Origin: Bacteroidales bacterium
GTDB taxonomy: Bacteria; Bacteroidota; Bacteroidia; Bacteroidales; F082
Reading direction: 5' to 3'
Length of the DNA stretch: 64,000 nt
NCBI GenBank assembly: GCA_024710405.1
Contig: JANJUV010000017.1
Span: 124,001 to 188,000 of the forward strand
Position numbers and translations under genes: made by a program. This document shows positions 36,420-43,930 of the stretch, one piece after another. The notes below the pieces were generated by a model. The model had not been told where the DNA came from. It made no database searches and worked only from the letters and a program-made list of their open reading frames with translations. Each line of letters opens with the position of its first letter. Within the stretch, counting starts at the first letter, position 1.

Positions 36420-36459
36420 TCAGATTCTGCTGAAAAATCCGGATGGATGGTGATTCTTT

Positions 36460-36660
36460 TCTAAGCGCGAAGTTCGCAAAGGAGACGCAAAAAGCGCAAA
36501 GGGACTGCGCCTAACCAAATTTTACGAATATCAAATATTTCTCTGCGCCCGTTGCGAGAGAAGATTAAGATTTAACGTTGCGCCCGTTGAGAGAAATAGA
36601 AAAAAGTTCACGCCACGTCCGCCACGAAAATTATAACGTTGCGCCCATTGCGAGAAAAAT
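36460..36660. repeat. Degenerate short repeats between glnA and cydB
   Basis: Three imperfect ~20-base units built on GCGCCCrTTGmGAGA lie at about 36545-36562, 36578-36596 and 36636-36657, next to GCGAAGTTCGCAAAGG and GACGCAAAAAGCGCAAAG elements near 36466-36502. The units read in the same direction and look like a decayed intergenic repeat family. No frame is present. Function unknown. Confidence 0.5.
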
Positions 36661-36667
36661 ACCAGCC

Positions 36668-37702
36668 TCAATAGCTGTTTTCGTCCATTTTGACTTTTCC
36701 CCAGAAGGTTTTGTACACAAAAACCGTGTAGCCAATCACCAAAGGTGCCCCGATAGCCGTCATGATCAGCATGATGCCCAGCGATTTTTCCGATGAAGCC
36801 GCATTATACACCGTGATGCTGTATGCCGGATCAATGGTGGAAACCACCATAGCCGGATACAATTCAATGGCTACAAGAATCAGCAGGAAACTCATCGTCA
36901 GCGCCGAAAAGATAAAAGCCTGCACGTATTTCTCACGGCTCACAAGACGGGGTACATTGGCAATACTCAGAAATGCCAGCAGGGGAACCACAAACAGCGC
37001 TGCGTTTTCGTAAAGATCGTCAGATAAATGCGGTATATAAATTAAGGTGTACAAAGTGACCAGACTATAGCTGACAATAAAAAAGATGATGGACTGGTTG
37101 AGCAGGCGGTGCACCTTCACGAAGAGTTTTCCTTCGGTCTTCATGGCAAGGTAGATGGCTCCGTGCATCATAAAGAGTGCTAAGGTGGTGATGCCCACCA
37201 TCACCGAATAGGGATTGATGAATTCGAGCCAGTGACCCTGAAACTCATAATCAGGCCCTATGGCCACGCCCTGAAGGATGTTGCCCATGACCACGCCCAG
37301 CAGCAATGCCATCAGTATGCTCGACACGCTGTAGCTCACATCCCAGGTGTTGCGCCACCATTTCATGGGCTCTTTGCTCCTGAATTCGATGCTTACCGCC
37401 CTGAATATCAACGCAAATAAAAACAACATAAAGGGGATGTACATGGCTGAAAAAATGGATGCATACAAGACAGGAAAGCCGGCAAAGAGTGCTCCGCCAC
37501 CAATCACCAGCCACACTTCGTTGCCATCCCACACAGGGCCGACGGCGTTGAGTGCGATGCGGCGGCTTTTCTCTTCCCTGAAAAACAAATGCCAGGCTCC
37601 TGCACCCAGATCAAATCCATCGAGGATGGCGTAGCCCGAAAACAAGGCTCCCACTACAAGGAACCAAAGCGTTGGATAGTCAATGCCCAAAATAGTTGCC
37701 AT
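36668..37702 (-). CDS. cydB: Cytochrome bd quinol oxidase subunit II
   Basis: 344 residues with about eight membrane helices. Family segments: TLWFLVVGALFSGYAILDGFDLGAG, GPVWDGNEVWLVIGGGALFAGFP and FRAVSIEFRSK. Together with CydA it reduces O2 to water with quinol electrons without proton pumping, typical of microaerobic or oxygen-scavenging metabolism. It starts 11 bases after cydA on the same strand. No cydX-like small gene was seen downstream. Confidence 0.93.
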   Translation of the reverse strand: MATILGIDYPTLWFLVVGALFSGYAILDGFDLGAGAWHLFFREEKSRRIALNAVGPVWDGNEVWLVIGGGALFAGFPVLYASIFSAMYIPFMLFLFALIFRAVSIEFRSKEPMKWWRNTWDVSYSVSSILMALLLGVVMGNILQGVAIGPDYEFQGHWLEFINPYSVMVGITTLALFMMHGAIYLAMKTEGKLFVKVHRLLNQSIIFFIVSYSLVTLYTLIYIPHLSDDLYENAALFVVPLLAFLSIANVPRLVSREKYVQAFIFSALTMSFLLILVAIELYPAMVVSTIDPAYSITVYNAASSEKSLGIMLIMTAIGAPLVIGYTVFVYKTFWGKVKMDENSY

Positions 37703-37713
37703 AGTCTGATGAT

Positions 37714-39105
37714 TTATTGTTGTTCGTGTTCGGTGTGCAGCAATCCGGCCATGCCTTGTTGAAGCGGACGGCCTTCGGTGTCGGAGTCGTCATAGGGGCC
37801 TTTCCTGATTTTCTTGTCGAGCAGATAGAGGAACAGCACAAAGAGCAGTGCGTAGATGAGTGTGAACATGATGAGCGAAAACAGCACCTGATTGGCAGTG
37901 ACCACAGCCGAAAGTCCGTCGGAGGTGCGCAGCAGGCCATACACCAGCCAGGGTTGACGCCCCATTTCGGCGGCAAACCAGCCAAACTGGTTGGCCAATT
38001 GGGGCAGGATCACCGAAAACACAAATACCCAGAGCAGCCAGGGGTAGCTGAACAGCTTGCCCCGCCACCACATAAACAGTCCGAAGAGGGTTAGACCGAT
38101 AAAATATAGCCCAAACGCGACCATCAGGTGGTAAAACTGAAAAATAGCATTTACCTGTGTAGGTACTTCGTCCTTCGGGAAGTCGTTCAGGCCGGGCACG
38201 GGGGTGTCGAAGTCGCCGTGGATAAGCAGGCTGAGCCCGCCGGGGATATAGGGGCCATACACTTTCTGGTTCTCTTTGTCCACCCAGCCCAACAGGTAGA
38301 GATGTGCCTGATCACTTTGGTTGAAATGTCCTTCGAAGGCGGCAAGTTTGGCCGGCTGGTTTTTGGCCACCCCACTGGCCGAACTGTGTCCGGTGACCAA
38401 CTGAAGCACCGAAAACAAGGCTGCCACCGACAGGGCGATCACAAAGGCTTTTCTGGAAAGTTCCACAAAACGGCCTTTGAGCAGGTACCAGGCATGGACG
38501 CTCATCACCAGAAATGCGCCTGCGATCAGCGCCCCGATCCACACATGCAGTATGCGGTCAACGCTGGAGGGGTTGAACACCATAGCCCAGAAGTCGGTGA
38601 TCTCGGCCCGCATATTGCTGCCTTCGCCCACAAGGTGGTATCCCGTCGGGGTCTGCATCCAGCTGTTGGCAACCACAATCCATACGGCCGAAAACATACT
38701 GCCCAGCCACACCCCAAGGGTAGAGATGAAGTGCACGATGGGTTTCACGCGGTTCCAGCCGAAGAGCAGCACCCCGAGGAAGCCGCTCTCGAGCGCAAAG
38801 GCGAAGATGCCCTCAGCAGCGAGCGCACTTCCGAAGATGTCGCCCACAAAACGGGAGTAAGCGGCCCAGTTGGTGCCAAATTCAAACTCCATCACAATGC
38901 CCGTGGCCACCCCAAGCCCAAAGGTGATGGCAAATATTTTGGTCCAGAAACGGGCCAGGGTTTCGTACATCTTGTTCCTTGTGCGCAGGTAGGCCCCTTC
39001 CATCAGAACCATGATCAGCCCGAGGCCGATGCTTAAGGGGGGATAGATGTAATGGAAGGAAATGGTGAAAGCAAACTGAATGCGGGATAAAATCTCTACG
39101 TCCAT
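37714..39105 (-). CDS. cydA: Cytochrome bd quinol oxidase subunit I
   Basis: 463 residues, about nine membrane helices. The N-terminus MDVEILSRIQFAFTISFH places the heme b595 ligand at H18; the GSNMRAEITDFWAMVFNPSS and GRQPWLVYGLLRTSDGLS segments are typical. The quinol-binding Q-loop lies near 230-330 and looks of the short kind. It is the promoter-proximal gene of cydAB and is divergent from the defence island. Confidence 0.94.
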   Translation of the reverse strand: MDVEILSRIQFAFTISFHYIYPPLSIGLGLIMVLMEGAYLRTRNKMYETLARFWTKIFAITFGLGVATGIVMEFEFGTNWAAYSRFVGDIFGSALAAEGIFAFALESGFLGVLLFGWNRVKPIVHFISTLGVWLGSMFSAVWIVVANSWMQTPTGYHLVGEGSNMRAEITDFWAMVFNPSSVDRILHVWIGALIAGAFLVMSVHAWYLLKGRFVELSRKAFVIALSVAALFSVLQLVTGHSSASGVAKNQPAKLAAFEGHFNQSDQAHLYLLGWVDKENQKVYGPYIPGGLSLLIHGDFDTPVPGLNDFPKDEVPTQVNAIFQFYHLMVAFGLYFIGLTLFGLFMWWRGKLFSYPWLLWVFVFSVILPQLANQFGWFAAEMGRQPWLVYGLLRTSDGLSAVVTANQVLFSLIMFTLIYALLFVLFLYLLDKKIRKGPYDDSDTEGRPLQQGMAGLLHTEHEQQ

Positions 39106-39131
39106 GGCGTTTAATGAATTAAGTTGCCCAT

Positions 39132-39159
39132 GTTGAAACAGTGGATTGAACGTTTCAAC
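39132..39159 (-). promoter_or_regulatory. Inverted repeat in the cydAB leader
   Basis: A perfect 8-bp dyad GTTGAAAC-N12-GTTTCAAC lies between the cyd -7 box and the cydA start. It could be an operator for a dimeric regulator or an RNA hairpin. Which one is not decidable from sequence. Confidence 0.5.
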
Positions 39160-39176
39160 CCGATGAAACCGATGGT

Positions 39177-39184
39177 CAAAGTTA
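39177..39184 (-). promoter_or_regulatory. Bacteroidota -7 box (TAACTTTG) for cydAB
   Basis: On the minus strand TAACTTTG ends 71 bases before the cydA ATG. The dyad at 39132-39159 lies downstream of it, inside the predicted leader. Confidence 0.5.
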
Positions 39185-39271
39185 AGATTTAATCACGGAG
39201 CCGAAAATGATTTTTCGTTGATATATCTCAATGTGCAGGATTTCTTTACCCGCTGATTCCTGTTCCCCTTA

Positions 39272-39377
39272 CCCAAAAAAAACAGCCAACATCCCTGAAA
39301 ATCCCTTCGATTTTTCTTGTTTTTTTGGTGGATTTCATAACTTTACGGCAGAAATTAAAATGACCCGCGTCATGCAG
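39272..39377. repeat. Direct repeat A, copy 1 (promoter block)
   Basis: About 106 bases nearly identical to 43825-43930. It holds CTTG (39316-39319) and TAACTTTA (39338-39345), a plausible -33/-7 pair with 18-base spacing, and ends in the dyad TGACCCGCGTCATGCAG (39361-39377). In this copy block B does not follow; darT-darG do. Confidence 0.8.
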
Positions 39378-39491
39378 GTTCCGGAAAGTTTGGATGGATT
39401 AAGGTGAGTGGAGTATGCAAATAATCGAATTTCTAGAAAGACTAATTAAGACCAATCGTAAAGCTAAACAAAAACGCAACTTAGAAATAAT

Positions 39492-39499
39492 TAATTTTG
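39492..39499 (+). promoter_or_regulatory. -7 box (TAATTTTG) directly before darT
   Basis: A perfect TAnnTTTG ends 4 bases before the darT ATG, so a transcript from it would begin at or within a few bases of the start codon (leaderless). The -33 region is not convincing. Confidence 0.45.
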
Positions 39500-39503
39500 T
39501 CGA

Positions 39504-40127
39504 ATGCCGGATTTGAATAAAATATATCTGTACAGAATGACACATATTGAGAATATTCCACATATTCTTCAACACGGTATTACTCATTCAACTTCGGCAA
39601 ATGCTAATCCTGATTTTGTCCCAATTGGCGATGGAAGTTTGATTGCCACACGAAACAAATTTTTGTTAAACAACGGCAGATTATTAGGCGATTACATTCC
39701 GTTTTATTTTGCTGTAAGAACCCCAATGCTTTATGTGGTGCAAAATGGTTTTAATATGGTATCTCCTACACCAGCTGAAAACATTGTGTACTGTGTATGC
39801 TCCGTTCAAAAAATCATTGACTTGAATTTAAACTTTGTATTTACTGATGGACACGCTGTTGACGGCTTTAGTTCACAGTACACAGCTACCGATATTCAGA
39901 ACATTCATACTATCTTAGACATGAATGCCATTAAATACAAATATTGGAGAGATGAAAATGATTTGGACAGAAAGCGAAGAAAAGAAGCTGAGTTTTTGGT
40001 GTTGGGAGATATTGCCCACGAAGCCATTTTGGGTTTCATAACCTATAACGAAAGAGCAAAGATAACAGTCATTAACTATGGTGCAGAGGCAACCAATGTT
40101 CACATTAAACCAGAGTTTTATTTTTAA
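39504..40127 (+). CDS. darT: DarT-type DNA ADP-ribosyltransferase toxin
   Basis: 207 residues, the usual DarT (DUF4433) length. DarT uses NAD+ to ADP-ribosylate bases in single-stranded DNA, stalling replication; it acts as a toxin and anti-phage effector. Motifs seen: LYRMTHIENIPHILQHGI at the N-terminus (NAD site), YIPFYFAVRTPMLYVV with R72, the conserved H117 region (FTDGHAVDG), and the catalytic Glu in RKEAEFLVLGDI (E163). Base specificity (thymidine for DarT2, guanosine for DarT1) cannot be read reliably, though the short length fits DarT2. darG starts 3 bases downstream. Low GC relative to neighbours suggests transfer. Confidence 0.92.
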   Translation: MPDLNKIYLYRMTHIENIPHILQHGITHSTSANANPDFVPIGDGSLIATRNKFLLNNGRLLGDYIPFYFAVRTPMLYVVQNGFNMVSPTPAENIVYCVCSVQKIIDLNLNFVFTDGHAVDGFSSQYTATDIQNIHTILDMNAIKYKYWRDENDLDRKRRKEAEFLVLGDIAHEAILGFITYNERAKITVINYGAEATNVHIKPEFYF

Positions 40128-40130
40128 GTT

Positions 40131-41165
40131 ATGATACACTACAAAACAGGAAACTTGTTAGACAGCAAAGCAGAAGCCTTAGTGAACACAGTTAACACCG
40201 TGGGTATAATGGGCAAAGGAATTGCTTTGCAGTTTAAAAATATGTTTCCCAACAATTTTAAGTTGTATGCCCAAGCTTGTAAAAACAAGGAAGTAAAAGT
40301 TGGTCAATTATTGATTACTGAGGAAGAAGCATTGTTGGCAGGTAAAAAAATTATCATCAATTTCCCTACAAAAACAAACTGGCGTTTGCCTTCTGAATAC
40401 CCATACATTGAAGCAGGATTAACCGAATTGGTGAAGGTGATTAGGGAGAAAAATATTAAATCAATTGCCATCCCTCCTTTAGGTTCGGGCAATGGTGGCT
40501 TGGATTGGAATAAAGTAAAACTGATTATGGAAAAACATTTGGCAGATGTGGATTGTGATATTCACATTTATGAACCAAGCTTTGCCATTCAAGAAGCTTT
40601 GAAAAAAGAAAGAGTAAAGCTAACGCCTGCAAGGGCGATGCTGCTATCTGTTTTGTATGAACTGGCTCGACACGGAGAGTTTGTCTCAGAATTTTCATCT
40701 GAAAAAATTGCGTATTTCCTTCAGCGCTTCGGAGCTAAAGAAATCTTCAACCTGGAGTTTCAACCCAATTTTTACGGACCTTATTCGGGTAAAGTAAAAC
40801 ACGTTTTGTATTACCTGAATGGCAGCTACATAATGGGTTATAGTTCAAAAGACAAAAAACCATTTGAAGAATTGGGTTTAATCCCTGATGCAGAATTGGA
40901 GGTTAATGAGTTTTTAGATAAGCCCGAAAATTCTACACTTAAAAACATTGTAGAAAAAACAAAATCGTTCTTAGCAGGATTCTATTCTCCCTTTGGTTTA
41001 GAACTACTTTCAACCATTGACTTCATTATTTCTGAAAAAAATGCCAAAACACCAGAAGCAATTACAAAAGAACTAGAAAACTGGAGCGACCGTAAGAAGA
41101 CATTGTTTACGAACCCAAAATTTACTCAAATAGCGATTAATAATATAGAATTACACCTTAATTGA
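40131..41165 (+). CDS. darG: DarG macrodomain antitoxin
   Basis: 344 residues. Residues 1-150 are a macrodomain that removes ADP-ribose from DNA: TGNLLDSKAEALVNTVN with N22, the VGIMGKGIALQFK loop, NFPTKTNW with K81 at the catalytic lysine position, and PPLGSGNGGLDW. The C-terminal ~190 residues (TPARAMLLSVLYELARHGE onward) are the second DarG domain, known in this family to bind and block DarT directly. The pair is a complete toxin-antitoxin operon placed between the A and B repeat blocks. Confidence 0.93.
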   Translation: MIHYKTGNLLDSKAEALVNTVNTVGIMGKGIALQFKNMFPNNFKLYAQACKNKEVKVGQLLITEEEALLAGKKIIINFPTKTNWRLPSEYPYIEAGLTELVKVIREKNIKSIAIPPLGSGNGGLDWNKVKLIMEKHLADVDCDIHIYEPSFAIQEALKKERVKLTPARAMLLSVLYELARHGEFVSEFSSEKIAYFLQRFGAKEIFNLEFQPNFYGPYSGKVKHVLYYLNGSYIMGYSSKDKKPFEELGLIPDAELEVNEFLDKPENSTLKNIVEKTKSFLAGFYSPFGLELLSTIDFIISEKNAKTPEAITKELENWSDRKKTLFTNPKFTQIAINNIELHLN

Positions 41166-41331
41166 ACAGAAGCTACTGGTAAAAACCGTTTTGCTTCAGG
41201 AGGGTTGACGTACAAACTTGGAGCTTTGTACTTCTATTCATGCTCAGCACAGGTTGTCTGTTTTTTTCCAGGAAATCTGCCCGAACGCAAATACAGAAAA
41301 CATGTCCTCACTTAACATCAACTTTTAATAA
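41166..41331. other. Intergenic segment after darG
   Basis: 166 bases with no gene. It is the last part of the cargo before block B begins; it includes a TTTTTTTCC run (41259-41268) that may help termination but no convincing stem. Confidence 0.4.
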
Positions 41332-41695
41332 TGACCTACGTCATGCAGATACGGACAAACTTGGAAAGATAAGTAGGGTTGGGTTTGAAATTAGATGAGA
41401 TATGTAGCATTTAAAAACAATACCGGTGATAAAGACACAGACAAACATAAAATCAAAAACTAGAATTTAATATGGAAGGTGCATCTGTGGCTTTATTATT
41501 AATGCTAATTGTTTTCGGCTTCGTCTGGCTACTACCGTTAATTATAATCTTATTGAGCAGGAAAACAACGGGAAGTGAAAAACTTGCCTGGATTCTCGCT
41601 GTAATTTTTATCTCCTGGTTTGCCTGGATATTTTACCTTTTACTGGCTCCAATCAAAAAGAAAAATTAAACCCCTTTGTCTATGAAATATGCTTT
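41332..41695. repeat. Direct repeat B, copy 1 (leader + small membrane gene + first codons of coiA)
   Basis: About 364 bases matching 43914-44279 at high identity. It starts with the dyad TGACCTACGTCATGCAG and stops inside the opening codons of the CoiA-like gene (ATGAAATATGCTTT), after which the copies diverge completely. Confidence 0.88.
41472..41669 (+). CDS. Small two-helix membrane protein, PLDc_N-like, copy 1
   Basis: 65 residues with two membrane helices (about 6-27 and 38-58) joined by a short SRKTTGSEKLAW loop, and a basic KKKN end. The G-S-x-K-x-x-W...W...YLLL pattern resembles the PLDc_N (phospholipase D N-terminal) small membrane domain. It differs from the second copy at 44056 by one residue only (F15 here, I15 there). 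In this copy the gene that should follow is truncated after a few codons. Function unknown. Confidence 0.7.
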   Translation: MEGASVALLLMLIVFGFVWLLPLIIILLSRKTTGSEKLAWILAVIFISWFAWIFYLLLAPIKKKN

Positions 41696-41735
41696 TGGAG
41701 CTGGATTCAGAGATTGGAAACGTAAAAGGGATTAA
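41682..41735 (+). pseudogene. Truncated start of a CoiA-like gene
   Basis: ATGAAATATGCTTT matches the first codons of the CoiA-like gene at 44266, at the same distance after the small membrane gene. The sequence then diverges and a TAA closes the frame after 17 codons. This is a 5' gene remnant marking the right edge of repeat B copy 1. Confidence 0.65.
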
Positions 41736-41794
41736 TTGAAGCCTCCGATCAGTTGCTGATGTGCTGAGCACAAAACTACCTGGAACCAGAGCAT

Positions 41795-41991
41795 ATGAAT
41801 CAACTTTTCATTCGGGATAAAGCATTTGCTGATGTAGAGAATTATGTAAAGTGACTTCGCTTGCTGACCTGAAAGAGAACGATTTTAACCTGAATTTTAA
41901 TCTGTATGTTGAGAAGATTATTGGAGACAACTTGCCCGATAAGGACGAACCCCTTGCGGATTTAAAAGCCGCCTGGGATGCCAGTTTGTAA
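41795..41991 (+). pseudogene. Degenerate coding remnant, possibly the 3' end of a type I methyltransferase (HsdM)
   Basis: From 41851 a frame reads TSLADLKENDFNLNFNLY and continues with EKIIGDNLPD, ending ADLKAAWDASL at a TAA (41989-41991). The xxDLKENDFNLN...YV segment resembles the C-terminus of HsdM-type N6-adenine methyltransferases. Upstream, the frame from ATG 41795 (NQLFIRDKAFADVENYVK) ends at a TGA overlapping the next frame, so a frameshift separates the parts. The family call is from memory and uncertain. Confidence 0.4.
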
Positions 41992-42036
41992 GCAAAGAGT
42001 AATTTGAAACCGATATTACATAATTATATCCATTTG

Positions 42037-42123
42037 CATATAATTTCACGTAAAAGAACATTTTTATACGCTAATGCATATAACATGAAAATATTTGCTA
42101 TTTTTGTATGCAGAAACATATAA
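42037..42123 (+). promoter_or_regulatory. Three CATATAA repeats spaced exactly 40 bp; promoter of hipB-hipS-hipT
   Basis: CATATAA occurs at 42037-42043, 42077-42083 and 42117-42123, starts exactly 40 bases apart (close to four helical turns). A -7 box TATTTTTG (42099-42106) lies between copies two and three, 19 bases before the hipB ATG. These are the natural candidates for HipB operators; the promoter would be covered by bound repressor. Confidence 0.6.
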
Positions 42124-42124
42124 T

Positions 42125-42340
42125 ATGAGTGAATTATCAGAATTTGTAAAAAACAGGAGAAAACTACTGGGCTTGACCCAGGAAGAATTTGCTGAAAAGG
42201 CAGGGGTTGCACTTACCGTAATCAGAAAGATAGAACAAGGTAAAGAAAACCTCAGCTTGTCAAAGGTCAATCAGGTGCTGAACATGTTTGGCCATATTGT
42301 AGGTCCTATAAATGAGAACCATGCGTCAGGGAATAGTTAA
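42125..42340 (+). CDS. hipB: HipB-like HTH antitoxin/repressor
   Basis: 71 residues from the ATG at 42125; the frame extends to 42095 but that part lies in the promoter. It is a small XRE/HipB-type helix-turn-helix (RRKLLGLTQEEFAEKAGVAL, then IRKIEQGKENLS). It would repress its operon through the upstream CATATAA repeats. Its 3' end overlaps hipS by 29 bases, so the two are translationally coupled. Confidence 0.85.
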   Translation: MSELSEFVKNRRKLLGLTQEEFAEKAGVALTVIRKIEQGKENLSLSKVNQVLNMFGHIVGPINENHASGNS

Positions 42341-42656
42341 ATACAACAACATAAAAGCAGGCCTTCTGACTGAAGAGGATAATGGAGAATATCTGTTTGA
42401 ATATGACCCAAAGTATGTTCAAACCTATCCGAATCAATTCATCACCTTTCAGATGCCTGTATCTGAAAGGCCCTACAGAAGCAAAAGCCTGTTCCCGGTT
42501 TTCGACGGACTGATTCCGGAAGGATGGTTGTTGAATATTGCTGTTGAAAGCTGGAAAATCAACAAGAATGACCGAATGGGTCTATTGCTTGCCTGTTGTC
42601 AAAATGCCATCGGTGCTGTTAGTGTTCACCCTGTAAATCCCGAAGCAAATGCGTAA
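42312..42656 (+). CDS. HipS-like protein (HipA N-terminal subdomain as a separate protein)
   Basis: 114 residues; a second ATG at 42321 (MRQGIVK) is an alternative start. It corresponds to the N-terminal subdomain of HipA: GIVKYNNIKAGLLTEEDNGEYLFEYD, the LFPVFDGLIPEGWLL motif and the AIGAVSVHP end. In HipBST systems this part is encoded as HipS, which neutralises the HipT kinase. Gene order and overlaps here (hipB-hipS-hipT) are the same. The 3' end overlaps the kinase gene by 8 bases. Confidence 0.85.
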   Translation: MRTMRQGIVKYNNIKAGLLTEEDNGEYLFEYDPKYVQTYPNQFITFQMPVSERPYRSKSLFPVFDGLIPEGWLLNIAVESWKINKNDRMGLLLACCQNAIGAVSVHPVNPEANA

Positions 42657-43593
42657 ATGCCTGTATTGTTATAAGGGCTTAGACGAAAATCAGGCGGACT
42701 ATCATCCCGCGTGCATCAAAGCATTTTTCGGAACCAGGTATGCTCCGGTTTTACCCTATCGTTTGTCAGAGATGGAAAAACTGGCGAAACAGGCCGCAGA
42801 GCTTTCTATAACAGTTCCGGGGGTTCAGCCAAAACTGTCTTTGGGGTGGATAAAAACAGAATTGGAGAACGGGCATCAGGGGAGGTTGACGATAATGAAT
42901 GCTTTAGAAGGAAATTACATTTTGAAACCACAAAATGCTGCCTATCCGCAGATGCCCGAAAACGAGCACCTTTCGATGAAACTGGCCGAGTTGTTCAAAA
43001 TAGACATCGTGCCTGTAAACATGATTCGTTTAGCATCAGGCGAATTATGTTTCATCACCAAACGCATTGATCGCAATCCGGATGGATCTAAAAACCACAT
43101 GATCGATTTTCTGCAAATTCTCGAACTAACTGATAAATACATGGGAACCCTGGAATTACTGGGAAAAACCATAGGCGATTTATCCGAAAACACCTTGTAT
43201 GACAAGCTGCGGTTTTTTGAATCAACAGTATTCAGCTTTATCATCGGGAACAACGATATGCACCTGAAAAACTATTCCATGTTTCTGTCAAAAACGGGTT
43301 GGGTGCTTGCGCCTTTCTACGACTTGCTGAATGTGAAAATAATATTGCCAAAAGACAAAGAAGACACAGCCTTGATGTTGGGCGGCAAAAAAGAAAACTT
43401 CAATAAAGGGTATTTCGACCGCCTGGGGGCTGAATTAAAGCTAAATGAAAAACAAATCAACACTGTGTACAAAAGGCTGCAAAAATGGCTCCCTGATGCC
43501 GGCCAGTTAATAGACAGCTCTTTTCTTGATTCAGACAGACAGAAAGCCTACAAGAAATTAATTGCTGAACGCACAAAGCTTTTTATACCATAA
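42649..43593 (+). CDS. HipT-like HipA-family serine/threonine kinase toxin
   Basis: 314 residues: a HipA kinase lacking the N-terminal subdomain supplied by the upstream gene. An N-terminal C4-x-x-C7 ... H19-x-x-C22 cluster may bind zinc. The nucleotide loop region reads SITVPGVQPKLSL (S53, T55), where HipA/HipT kinases autophosphorylate. The catalytic segment is IIGNNDMHLKN (D203) and the metal-binding Asp is D225 in FYDLLN. HipA/HipT toxins phosphorylate aminoacyl-tRNA synthetases and stop translation; the target here is unknown. Confidence 0.85.
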   Translation: MRKCLYCYKGLDENQADYHPACIKAFFGTRYAPVLPYRLSEMEKLAKQAAELSITVPGVQPKLSLGWIKTELENGHQGRLTIMNALEGNYILKPQNAAYPQMPENEHLSMKLAELFKIDIVPVNMIRLASGELCFITKRIDRNPDGSKNHMIDFLQILELTDKYMGTLELLGKTIGDLSENTLYDKLRFFESTVFSFIIGNNDMHLKNYSMFLSKTGWVLAPFYDLLNVKIILPKDKEDTALMLGGKKENFNKGYFDRLGAELKLNEKQINTVYKRLQKWLPDAGQLIDSSFLDSDRQKAYKKLIAERTKLFIP

Positions 43594-43824
43594 CCCAACA
43601 ACAACCCGAAAAACACCTCCGGGGCGCGGCCACTCTGCTTCGTGGCAGCATCGCCGCAGTCGATGACAGGCAGTACATTTTTCCGCCGCTGTTCTTCAGG
43701 CGGGTTTCAGAACTATGAGCAGATAAATATCTGGATGCATTGGAACGCTCTGATAGCAGCTGCAGCGTTTTATACCAACCGAACTGTAAAAAAGCTTATG
43801 AGATGCTGACGCCTGCTCGTCTTG
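43594..43824. other. GC-richer intergenic segment before repeat A copy 2
   Basis: About 230 bases with no open frame of note. It contains GC-rich sequence (GGGGCGCGGCCACTCTGC) unlike the AT-rich genes on either side and looks like decayed DNA from another source. Nothing recognised. Confidence 0.4.
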
Positions 43825-43930
43825 CCCCAAAAAACAGCCGGCATCCCTGAAAATCCCTTCCGATTTTTCTTGTTTTTTTGGTGGATTTCATAACTTTACG
43901 GCGTAAACAAAAATGCCACGTGACATGCAG
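43825..43930. repeat. Direct repeat A, copy 2
   Basis: Nearly identical to 39272-39377, including CTTG (43869-43872) and TAACTTTA (43891-43898). Here it runs straight into repeat B, so this copy preserves the continuous A-B arrangement. Confidence 0.8.

Noticed and set aside
36460-36660. CRISPR array
   Set aside because: Repeats are few, imperfect and unevenly spaced with no cas genes nearby. No other array-like region was seen in the window.
38128-39036. 302-codon open frame on the + strand
   Set aside because: Lies wholly antisense to cydA, whose conserved protein sequence explains the open frame; no start context or motifs.
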